Below are positions 37,936 to 45,795 of a DNA stretch of 64,000 nucleotides, piece after piece. The stretch comes from JBJXGE01 sp046154185 (GTDB lineage Bacteria; Planctomycetota; UBA8108; UBA1146; JAJFFE01), in NCBI GenBank assembly GCA_046154185.1, contig JBJXGE010000079.1:1-64000 (forward strand). Direction: 5' to 3'. How positions within the stretch are numbered: the stretch's first letter is position 1; every line of letters begins with the position of its first letter. The notes under the pieces are model-generated. The model worked only from the letters and a program-made list of their open reading frames with translations. It was not told where the DNA came from and did no database searches. A program made the position numbers and the translations under genes.

Positions 37936-39072
37936 TTACTGCGTCGCGCCATCCGAGTACGCGATGACGGTCACCGCTTGCTGCGGCGTCAGCGTGTCAT
38001 CGGTCTCGATCAGAATCTGAAAGCGTGCTGTGCGCGCCTTGACGTCCTTTTGCAACGAAACGCGCACTTGATAACGGCGACCGTCTTCGATCGTGACGAT
38101 CTCTGTTGCGAGCGAATCCGGCGGCGCGCTCGTGACGCGGGCGCTGAGCAGCTTGAACTTGTAGTCCGGCGCGTTCGCGAACACTTCGAGGTTTTTCGTC
38201 AGGGGCGCCGCGCCCGGCGCGTTCAGCGCGCGTGTCTCGTCGGCGGTATACGAAACGTAGGTCGGTTCGCAGGCCCACCGCGCTTTGCACTCGACCAGTG
38301 CTCGCAGTTGCGTCTTGCGGGTCTTTCCGTCGCTCGTGCGGAGTTCGACCAACAGCATTTCCTTGATCGCGTCGGGCCGCTCGAACGCCGGTGCCGACAG
38401 CTCGAGGCGATAACGCTTGCCCGGCAGTTCTTCCGTCGTTTTCACCGTCAGGCGCGCATCTTTCGCGACGACGGATAGGAGCTCGAAGTCGAGGCTGGTC
38501 GCGGGCGTCAGCACCACGCTGTGTAACGCGGCTTGCCCCGGATACACGACGACGTAGAGCGAGTTTGGCTCGACGATGAAGATCGGGTCGACATCGCCTT
38601 TGATCCAAATCTGGAACTCCCCGGCCGGCGCCTGCGGCGCACCGGGATTGCGCGTCTTGCCCGTGACCCATTTGAGTTGACTTGGTCCGAGCAATTGCCC
38701 GGTGTCGATTGTGACGGTGATCGTGCCGCTAGCACGAGCGGCGATGGTCTTATCGAACTGCACGTCCGCGCAGCCGCACGACGGTTTGATCTCGAAGATC
38801 TCGATCACCTCGTCGGAATCGTTGAAGAACTGAAACGCGTGCTTGATCGTCTCCCCTTGGAGCACCTTGCCCCACGAATACTCCTGCTCAGTAAACCGCA
38901 AGTGTTGTTGCGGAGTTTGCTTTGGTGGCGTGCTGGGAGTTGGAAGTGGCGGCTTTGCGAACGCCGTCGCCATCGCGTTCGCGACGAGCGCGACGACGAT
39001 GCAGCGCACGACGAGTGTATTGCTTTGAGCGCGCGGCTCTCCAGCGCCGGGCTGGCAGCTCCGAAACAGCAA
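37936..39072 (-). CDS. DUF1573 domain exported protein (first of a pair)
   Basis: Exported protein with an Ig-like DUF1573 domain at about 55-150, marked by YSWGKVLQGETIKHAFQFFN and PSCGCADVQF. Two further beta domains follow. The DUF1573 family is common in planctomycetes and Bacteroidota; its function is unknown. The frame starts at TTG (39072) after AAGGAG. A GTG at 39009 would begin the signal peptide VRCIVVALVANAMATAFA directly and is a good alternative. It lies 123 bases beyond a paralog on the same strand. Confidence 0.8.
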   Translation of the reverse strand: MLFRSCQPGAGEPRAQSNTLVVRCIVVALVANAMATAFAKPPLPTPSTPPKQTPQQHLRFTEQEYSWGKVLQGETIKHAFQFFNDSDEVIEIFEIKPSCGCADVQFDKTIAARASGTITVTIDTGQLLGPSQLKWVTGKTRNPGAPQAPAGEFQIWIKGDVDPIFIVEPNSLYVVVYPGQAALHSVVLTPATSLDFELLSVVAKDARLTVKTTEELPGKRYRLELSAPAFERPDAIKEMLLVELRTSDGKTRKTQLRALVECKARWACEPTYVSYTADETRALNAPGAAPLTKNLEVFANAPDYKFKLLSARVTSAPPDSLATEIVTIEDGRRYQVRVSLQKDVKARTARFQILIETDDTLTPQQAVTVIAYSDGATQ

Positions 39073-39195
39073 GTGGGGTTTGCTCCTTCCACGACGGACG
39101 CCGGTCTAACGAACAGGCGACGCGAGCCATTCAAGACCGCGTCGCCCGCTCACCTGAATCCGAGAGATCGCTTGCTCGGAACGCCGAGCCCGCGC

Positions 39196-40401
39196 TTAGC
39201 TTCCCGCTTTTTTCTCCAGCTTCGACGTGTTGCCCGGCGCTTGCTGCGCCGGCTTCGGCTGCACGTTTCCGCCGCTCGCGGCGGGTGTGCCCGCCGGGGT
39301 TCCGCCGGCCGCGCGCGCCGCTGCATCGAACTGCGCGTGCAACTTGACCGTCTTCTCGGGCGAATCCGGATCATCCGTGTGAATCAGCACGCGCCCGGAG
39401 AGCGCGTTCTCTGCCCGATACTCATTCAGTCGCACGGTGACTTTGTAGCGGAAGCCTTCCTTTACCGTGTCGACGGTCGACGTGAACACGCCTGCCGGCA
39501 CATCGAGGATCTCCACCCCAGTGATCGCGAATCGCACATCATCTCGGCCGCCGTGGATGTGGATGTCCTGAACGCAGGGCTTTTCGGGTGACCGCAGCAA
39601 TTGCTCCGTTTGCCGCTTGAGAAACACGATGCTCTTGTTCGCGACGGTGATACGGTCCGAATGCTCGACCACCGCTGAGATCTCGGACTTTCGCTCTTGA
39701 CCATCACTGGTCTTGAGCGTGAGTTCCAGCGTTTCGCGATTCACGTTCGGCGTCGGCGATGCCTCAGCGGTGAGCGTGACCTTGTATTTCCGACCCGCCT
39801 CGATCTCCTCGATCGCGCCGACGCTCAGCAGCTTGGCCTTCGGCTCGATTTTCAAAATCGTGAAACCGAGCTCCGAACCAGCGACCATCATGACGGTCGC
39901 CTCGAGCGGCGTGCCGGCCAGGCCTGCCACGCGCAACGGATTCGGCTCCGTTTTCACGATCGTGCTCAGTATTCCCTTCATGAAAATCCGCAGATCTTTA
40001 GCGCTGAGATCGTTCGAGAGCACTTGCGCATATTTCGTCAGGTTGCCTTCATGAAGGCGTGTCGTGTCGACGACCAACTCGATTTCGCCCTCGCCGCCCG
40101 GCTGAATTTCTGGCGTGAAGCTCTTCGACGTGCAGCCGCAGCCCGGTTTCACTTGTTGGATGCGCAGCGGCGCATTGCCGTCGTTGTGGACCTTGAACGT
40201 GTGGCGAACGGTCTCGCCTTGCAGGATTTTGCCCCAGTCGTACTCGACTTTGTCGATGCGGATCTTTGGCTGCTCGCCGGCCGCCGGCGGAATCGGCGGG
40301 CCGTACTCATCGTCCTGGGCCGCGATCTTGAGGGTGAGCGTCAATGCGCACAGCGCCACTGCGCTGAACGAACCGATGCGCCGTGAGAATCGGATTCCCA
40401 T
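39196..40401 (-). CDS. DUF1573 domain exported protein (second of a pair)
   Basis: Paralog of the neighbouring protein, about 400 residues. A signal peptide (RIGSFSAVALCALTLTLKIAAQ) precedes the DUF1573 domain with EYDWGKILQGETVRHTFKV and PGCGCTSKSF. Two similar beta domains follow, one with ILIHTDDPDSPEKTVKLH. The tail is low-complexity Ala/Gly/Pro/Gln. The ATG at 40401 is 9 bases after GGAAGGA. The frame runs upstream to 40632, but that part covers tandem repeats and is not coding. Confidence 0.82.
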   Translation of the reverse strand: MGIRFSRRIGSFSAVALCALTLTLKIAAQDDEYGPPIPPAAGEQPKIRIDKVEYDWGKILQGETVRHTFKVHNDGNAPLRIQQVKPGCGCTSKSFTPEIQPGGEGEIELVVDTTRLHEGNLTKYAQVLSNDLSAKDLRIFMKGILSTIVKTEPNPLRVAGLAGTPLEATVMMVAGSELGFTILKIEPKAKLLSVGAIEEIEAGRKYKVTLTAEASPTPNVNRETLELTLKTSDGQERKSEISAVVEHSDRITVANKSIVFLKRQTEQLLRSPEKPCVQDIHIHGGRDDVRFAITGVEILDVPAGVFTSTVDTVKEGFRYKVTVRLNEYRAENALSGRVLIHTDDPDSPEKTVKLHAQFDAAARAAGGTPAGTPAASGGNVQPKPAQQAPGNTSKLEKKAGS

Positions 40402-40845
40402 GAAACAGTGTCCTTCCGAGTATTCAGCGAGAAGAGCCATCGCCGAGAGATGATGAATCGTGAAGCACCGAGCAAATTCCGCCGGCCGAGAGCACCGGCT
40501 CTCCGCCGGCCGAGAACACCGGCGCGCAACCGCAGCTCGGGCCGCGCGCGTCCGCCGCCATTCGAGCGGAGCAGTCAAGGCGCGGCCGGGCGAGAATCGG
40601 CAGATTCTATGAGTGCCCCCGAAGGGCGTCAATCGTCGCGGCCTATCCTCAGATTTCGACGTGCGGTAGGCCGCGTCGTGCCAGCGGGTGCTCCCGCCGA
40701 TCGTCCAGGCCCGCTTGTTGCCTCGCGATGATTCGTGGCCGGTGGCTGGTTGCTCGACCCGAGTCCCAAAAAGTCGCCCTGGGGAGTATCCTCAGCGCCG
40801 GAAAGTTTGTGATTTCTTGGATCCGTTCAACGAGGAGCCGCGCGT
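40402..40845. other. Intergenic region between divergent genes, with a 24-bp tandem repeat
   Basis: About 440 bases between the divergent DUF1573 and CMP-sugar genes. The only structure seen is two copies of a 22-bp unit (tccgccggccgagaNcaccg...) at 40478-40499 and 40502-40523. Both promoters must lie here, but none was convincing by eye. Confidence 0.6.
40478..40523. repeat. 24-bp-period direct repeat, two copies
   Basis: Copies differ at one base (agagcaccggc versus agaacaccggc). They lie 77 bases upstream of the DUF1573 start, where an operator could be. Confidence 0.6.
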
Positions 40846-41559
40846 TTGCCGCCGACACACCCCCGCACGATTGGAATCATCCTCGCGCGCGGCGGGTCGA
40901 AGGGCATTCCCCGGAAGAACCTTCGCCGACTCGCTGGAATTCCGCTCATCGGGCGTGCCGTCGAGACGTTGGCGCGCGCCCGCCATGTCGCCCGCGTCAT
41001 CGTCTCTACCGACGACTCCGTCATCGCCGAAGTCGCGCGTGCCCACGGCGCCGAGACTCCCTTCCTACGGCCGCCTGAATTGGCGCTCGACACGACGCCG
41101 TCGATGCCGGCCCTGCGTCACGCGGTCGGTGCGTTGGCCGCCGCCGGCGAAACCGCGGCGATTGTTGTCAGTTTTCAAGCGACAGCGCCGTGTTGCACAT
41201 CGGGCGATATTGCCGCGGCACTCGAGGAGTTCGCGGCATCGACGGCGACGCATCTCAAAAGCGTGACGCGTGTGCGCGAGCACCCGCAATGGATGGGGCG
41301 AATCGAAGCCGGCCGCTTTCACTATCTCGAGGCGACGCGCGCGCGCCGACGACAAGACTTGCCACCGCTTTACCGCTTGAATGGCGCGATCCACATCTAT
41401 CGCTGCGAGCGCGTGCTCGCCGGCACCGCAGAAGACGGCGAGCCGATTGCCTACGAACTTCCAGCCGAGCGATCCGTCGATCTAGATGACGAGTTCGATT
41501 GGCAGTTCGCGGAGGCGCTGCTCGCCGCGCGTACGGCATCGGATGCTCCGCGCGAGTAG
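40846..41559 (+). CDS. Acylneuraminate/CMP-sugar cytidylyltransferase
   Basis: NeuA/PseF/KdsB-fold enzyme that activates a sialic-acid-like nonulosonate or other keto-sugar with CTP. The diagnostic P-loop IILARGGSKGIPRKNLRRL is near the N terminus, followed by VIVSTDDSVIAEVARAHGAE and the C-terminal DLDDEFDWQFAEALL typical of NeuA-like proteins. 237 residues. The start is TTG, preceded by GAGGAG at good spacing. No other nonulosonate genes are in the window, so the sugar is unknown. Confidence 0.85.
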   Translation: MPPTHPRTIGIILARGGSKGIPRKNLRRLAGIPLIGRAVETLARARHVARVIVSTDDSVIAEVARAHGAETPFLRPPELALDTTPSMPALRHAVGALAAAGETAAIVVSFQATAPCCTSGDIAAALEEFAASTATHLKSVTRVREHPQWMGRIEAGRFHYLEATRARRRQDLPPLYRLNGAIHIYRCERVLAGTAEDGEPIAYELPAERSVDLDDEFDWQFAEALLAARTASDAPRE

Positions 41560-41884
41560 TCTCATTCATTGCCGTACTGCATGACGACTTTGATCTCGTA
41601 TCGGAAGTTCGGAACCTGACTACACGAATGAGAAAGATTGTTTTTGAGCTGGTGCGCGCAACCACGCATGTTCGCGTTCAGCGAACACGCCAACACTTCG
41701 CCCGGCCCCTGCATGGTAGGATCTGCCCGACTCGGCTGGCCGCAGACCTCGAATTGGTCTCGAAATCCGCGTCGTTCGGCAACCCAAGGAAAACGTTCCG
41801 TCGAGACTCGAATACATCGCGTCCCGCGCACAGCGTTCTCGTGAACGGCGCGTCAGCGGGCTTTGCTTCATCTGGAGGTGACTG
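41560..41884. other. Intergenic region, nothing recognised
   Basis: 325 bases before a dockerin-like surface gene. Open frames on both strands have no similarity or ribosome site. The end contains GGAGGTGA, the ribosome site of the next gene. Confidence 0.6.
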
Positions 41885-43696
41885 ATGCGTTTCTGCGGTC
41901 TTCCCAAACTGTCCGCCACCGCACTCGTCGTGGCAACCGTCGCCCTTGTTTCACCGCGAGATGTCTTCGCACAGATGTGTGCGTCGCCCAACCTCGAAGT
42001 CAGCACGAGTTGCCCCAGCGGCATACTCGTCGCGACCTTCACCGCGATCGAGGAATACTCGAGTGCGACGGTGCGCATATTCGAGTCCGGCTCGATGATT
42101 TTCATCACGGAATTGGACTACGGCCCGATCGGACTGGGCGAGCAGTTCTTCCTGGCTACGAGTCTTCCGAACGGCACTTACCAAGTCGACGCGGAGGCGG
42201 GTTGCGTGGGCGGCGGTATCGTTGTGGAATCCCAGACGGTGACGATTTCCTGCTCGGCGCTGAGCCTCGCCACGACGATCGCCGAGCCCTACACGAGCGC
42301 GATCAGCGCCGCAACGATCGGGCTCTCGCAACTCGGAGCGCGCGCGGCGAGTGTTCTTCAAAATTGGTCCGGCCCGTCCTTCGACGTGAGTGACTTCGTG
42401 CTCTCGTCCGTTCAGGGATTCGTCACGATGACGGGCCCGCCCAACCTCGAGCTCTCAATGGAACTCGTCGTGGTCTCGGTGAGTTCAAGCTCAGCGACGC
42501 TCGATTGTGTCGTGACCTCGGTCTCTCCCGATTTTTTAGACCTGATCACGTCGCTCGGAGCGAGCGACCCAACCGGCGCGCCGATCGGATCGGTCACGAT
42601 CACCGAAGGGAGCTTCCCTGGCTTACCACAGATCGCGATCGACATCCCCGATCCGTTTCCGCCCGGATCGATGTGGGTTCCGACGCTTCCGCTCGAACTC
42701 AACATCGTGATCGACACCGCCTTTATCGATCTCCCACCCGCACCATCGTTCGTGACGGTGACGAGCGACGTAACGGCGATCGACGGTTTGCTCGTTACGT
42801 TCATCGAGGACATCTACGTCGATGCGCCGCCCGTCCTCTATAACCCGGAGATCGACCTGCAGCTCAGTACGACCGCCGCGGGTGCGACGGCGACCTTCAT
42901 TCAGACGATCACCGATCCGGCCGGCAGCCGCATCACGGTCGAGGCCGTAAGTGATTTCGATGCTGGTTCGTTCTTGCTTACGCCCTATGGGGTCGGCGAG
43001 AGCATCGGAGACTGGCGCATCGACCTTATGTTTGTGCCGCAGGTGCTGACGGGACAGATCGTCGTTTCGAATGTGGGAGGCACGCTGCTCGAGACCAATT
43101 TGATTGCCGACAGCATTCACCCAGTTGCGCTTTCGCTGCTTGGGTCGCTTGGGCTCCCAAACCCGATAGGAACCGCCGTCTACGCGCTCGACTACGAGAA
43201 TCTCGTCGGCGGCGGCGTGCGAGTGCATCTCCACGACCACTCGATTTTTCCGTTAGGCGCGACCGTGCCGGTCATACAAGACTTGGCACTTGTCATCGAG
43301 CACCAGGTCGGGCTCACGCTTCCCGCCGCCGGAGGCAGCGTGACGATCGACTCCACGCTGATGAGCCAGTTCGGAGAGTTCGTCCTGCGAAACCAGACGA
43401 TTCCAATCTCCGGCGGCGTGGGCGGTAGCTTTGAGCGCGGTGACTGCAACGGCGACAGCGCTTTCGATATTGGCGATGCGATCTTCACGCTCTCCGCGCT
43501 CTTCTCCGGGGGCACACTTCCAACCTGCGCCGATGCCTGCGACTCGAACGACGACGGCTCGAACGATATTGGCGATGCGATCTACTCGCTCACCGCGTTG
43601 TTCGCAGGAGGGCTGCTCCCGGGTCCGCCGGGCGCGTCATGCGGCTTGGATCCAACGGCGGATGCGCTCGGTTGCGTCGCATCGCCGTGTCCGTAG
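41885..43696 (+). CDS. Secreted protein with C-terminal dockerin-like repeats
   Basis: Signal peptide of about 30 residues ending VFAQ. The next ~480 residues are rich in Ser, Thr, Val, Ile and Pro and form beta strands, with no known catalytic motif. The C terminus has two calcium-binding loops (DCNGDSAFDIGDAIF and DSNDDGSNDIGDAIY) and ends CGLDPTADALGC...CP, the same tail as the secreted protein at 21.8-24.4 kb. A perfect GGAGGTGA ribosome site precedes the ATG, suggesting strong expression. It is monocistronic, with the convergent gapA 10 bases away. Likely surface- or matrix-associated. Confidence 0.8.
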   Translation: MRFCGLPKLSATALVVATVALVSPRDVFAQMCASPNLEVSTSCPSGILVATFTAIEEYSSATVRIFESGSMIFITELDYGPIGLGEQFFLATSLPNGTYQVDAEAGCVGGGIVVESQTVTISCSALSLATTIAEPYTSAISAATIGLSQLGARAASVLQNWSGPSFDVSDFVLSSVQGFVTMTGPPNLELSMELVVVSVSSSSATLDCVVTSVSPDFLDLITSLGASDPTGAPIGSVTITEGSFPGLPQIAIDIPDPFPPGSMWVPTLPLELNIVIDTAFIDLPPAPSFVTVTSDVTAIDGLLVTFIEDIYVDAPPVLYNPEIDLQLSTTAAGATATFIQTITDPAGSRITVEAVSDFDAGSFLLTPYGVGESIGDWRIDLMFVPQVLTGQIVVSNVGGTLLETNLIADSIHPVALSLLGSLGLPNPIGTAVYALDYENLVGGGVRVHLHDHSIFPLGATVPVIQDLALVIEHQVGLTLPAAGGSVTIDSTLMSQFGEFVLRNQTIPISGGVGGSFERGDCNGDSAFDIGDAIFTLSALFSGGTLPTCADACDSNDDGSNDIGDAIYSLTALFAGGLLPGPPGASCGLDPTADALGCVASPCP

Positions 43697-43706
43697 GAGA
43701 TCGGAC

Positions 43707-44705
43707 TCACGCGCCACGCATCATCAGCGGCAGCAAATCGACGACGCGGCTCGAGTAGCCCCACTCGTTGTCGTACCACGCGAATACTTTGATGGTGTTC
43801 TGCGCGATGACTTGCGTGAGCGGTGCGTCGAAGATGCACGAGTGCGGGTTGCCGATGATGTCGCTCGATACGACGGCATCCGTCGAGTAGGCGATGATGC
43901 CGCGGTGTTTGCCATCGGCGGCGGCGCGCATCGCGTCGTTGACTTGCTCGATCGTCACGGTGCAGGCTAACTCAGCGACCAAGTCGACGATCGATCCGTC
44001 CGGCACCGGCACGCGCATCGCCATGCCATCGAGTTTGCCTTTGAGCCGGGGCAAAACTTTGCCGACTGCGCGCGCGGCGCCGGTCGAAGTCGGAATGATG
44101 TTCTCCCCCGCGGCGCGCGAGCGCCGCAAGTCGGAGTGCGCCCAGTCGGCGAGTCGCTGATCGTTAGTATAGGCGTGCACAGTGGTCATGATCCCCTTCA
44201 CGATGCCGAACCGTTCGTCGAGCACGCGCGCGAGCGGCGCCAGGCAGTTCGTCGTGCAGGACGCGTTCGATACCAAGCGATGCTCGGGTTTGAGCGTTTC
44301 TTCGTTCGCGCCGATCACGACCATTGCGTCGATGTCGTCCTTGGCCGGCACGGTGAGCAGCACTTTCTGCGCCCCCGCGACGAGGTGACCTTCGAGTTCG
44401 GCGCGGCTGCGAAAGCGTCCGGTCGCCTCGATGACGATGTCGACGTGTTCCGCTCGCCATGGCAATTCGCTTGGCACCCGACCCTTGACGAGTCGCGAAT
44501 TTTGCGTGCCGGCGGACAACCGCCCGTCTTTCAACTCAACGACGCCGTCGAAATCGCCCATGACGGAATCGTGCTTCAGCAAATAAACCAGCGGCGAGTC
44601 CGGCGCGACGTCATTGATGGCGACGACCTCGATGTCGGTGCGGCGCGCGAGCAGTCGAAACACATTCCGGCCGATGCGACCAAAACCGTTGATGGCGACT
44701 CTCAT
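43707..44705 (-). CDS. gapA: Glyceraldehyde-3-phosphate dehydrogenase
   Basis: Phosphorylating GAPDH of glycolysis. The NAD fold begins INGFGRIGRNVFR. The active site is SNASCTTNC with catalytic Cys150 and the base His177 in TVHAYTNDQ. The phosphate-binding PTSTGAARAV and Arg231 (MRVPVPDGS) are conserved. 332 residues, all motifs intact. Its ATG overlaps the stop of the upstream paralog by four bases (ATGA), so the two are translated together. Confidence 0.97.
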   Translation of the reverse strand: MRVAINGFGRIGRNVFRLLARRTDIEVVAINDVAPDSPLVYLLKHDSVMGDFDGVVELKDGRLSAGTQNSRLVKGRVPSELPWRAEHVDIVIEATGRFRSRAELEGHLVAGAQKVLLTVPAKDDIDAMVVIGANEETLKPEHRLVSNASCTTNCLAPLARVLDERFGIVKGIMTTVHAYTNDQRLADWAHSDLRRSRAAGENIIPTSTGAARAVGKVLPRLKGKLDGMAMRVPVPDGSIVDLVAELACTVTIEQVNDAMRAAADGKHRGIIAYSTDAVVSSDIIGNPHSCIFDAPLTQVIAQNTIKVFAWYDNEWGYSSRVVDLLPLMMRGA

Positions 44706-45739
44706 GACGTCCTCGGTTTCTGGCGCTGCGACTCGTTGATCGCACCGATCAAGTCGACGACACGGTGCGCAAGCCCGCCGCCTTGGTCGTACCAGCCCAG
44801 CGTCTTCATCATGTTGTCGCCGCCCTTCATGGTCGCGAGGCTGTCAAACACACACGAGGCCGTACTGCCCTGCGCGTCGCTCGACACGACCGGCTGATCC
44901 GTGAACGCGAGCACATCTCGGTATGTGCTTGCGGCGGCGCTGCGAAAAATCTCATTGACTTGGTTGAGTTCGACTTTGCCACGGTGGAATGTCACCAGGT
45001 CGACACACGAGACATCGGGAACCGGCACATTGAGATTCGCGCCGCCGAAACGGCCCTGCAGATGCGGAAACAAGTGTTCGATCAGTTTTGGCGTCCAAGT
45101 CTTAACGGGAACGATATTCTCCATCGCCGCGCGCGACAGCCGCAGGTCCAGACTATTCGGCACATCGATCAAGCTTTGCTCATTCGTATAGGCGTGGACC
45201 GATGTGAAGAACGCGCGCTCGACTGGGAACGCGTCGTCGAGAATCTTTAGCATGACCGCGGTGCAGTTGCCGGTCGACGTGCCGCAGCTCAGCAGCCGAT
45301 GCTCCGGCGCGAGCGGCCCGCGCGTCACACCGCGAATGTAGACGCCGTCGATGTCGCCGAGTCCATCGCGCGGCGCGTTGGTCAAGATCACGCGATCGGC
45401 GCCGGCTTCCAGGTGTTTGCGAATCTCGTCACGACTTCGGTATCGACCCGTCGCTTCGACGACGACATCGGCGCCGTGCTGATACCACGGAATCTCACCC
45501 GGCGACTTGAACTGCGTGACGGGGATGCGGCGCGCGCGCGCATACAGCGCACCGTCGACGATGCGCACTGGATCCGGGAGTTGCCCGTGCAGTGTATCGA
45601 AGCGCAAGAGGTATTCGATCGCCGTGGGATCGGCAATATCGTTGATCGCGACAATCTCGATGTCCTCGCGCGTATAGAGGGCACGAAAGATATTGCGTCC
45701 CATGCGGCCAAAGCCGTTGATCCCAACGCGCAGCGACAT
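44702..45739 (-). CDS. GAPDH paralog with degenerate active site
   Basis: 345-residue member of the GAPDH fold; NAD-binding GINGFGRMGRNIFR is intact. Aligned without gaps to gapA, the canonical SNASCTTNC reads SCGTSTGNC (151-159), so the catalytic cysteine position holds Ser155. The base His182 (SVHAYTNEQ) is kept. The phosphate loop STGAA reads KTWTP, and Arg231 becomes Asn237 (NLNVPVPD). Canonical phosphorylating activity therefore should be lost. The Cys152 three residues upstream might substitute, but this is speculative. The ATG at 45739 has GAGGAA upstream. It overlaps gapA by four bases and follows a secreted protein gene by 56 bases. Likely a pseudoenzyme, regulator or enzyme with changed chemistry. 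Confidence 0.85.
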   Translation of the reverse strand: MSLRVGINGFGRMGRNIFRALYTREDIEIVAINDIADPTAIEYLLRFDTLHGQLPDPVRIVDGALYARARRIPVTQFKSPGEIPWYQHGADVVVEATGRYRSRDEIRKHLEAGADRVILTNAPRDGLGDIDGVYIRGVTRGPLAPEHRLLSCGTSTGNCTAVMLKILDDAFPVERAFFTSVHAYTNEQSLIDVPNSLDLRLSRAAMENIVPVKTWTPKLIEHLFPHLQGRFGGANLNVPVPDVSCVDLVTFHRGKVELNQVNEIFRSAAASTYRDVLAFTDQPVVSSDAQGSTASCVFDSLATMKGGDNMMKTLGWYDQGGGLAHRVVDLIGAINESQRQKPRTS

Positions 45740-45795
45740 GTCGTTCCTCGTCTTCGTATGCTCGCCAGATCTCGAGTCGTAGGCGGCGGCACGAC

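Noticed and set aside
40402..40632. N-terminal extension of the second DUF1573 protein
   Set aside because: The extension translates a tandem repeat (RPAE-like units) and lacks a ribosome site; the signal peptide begins at 40401.
41562..41831. 89-codon minus-strand frame
   Set aside because: No ribosome site, no recognisable motif; treated as intergenic.
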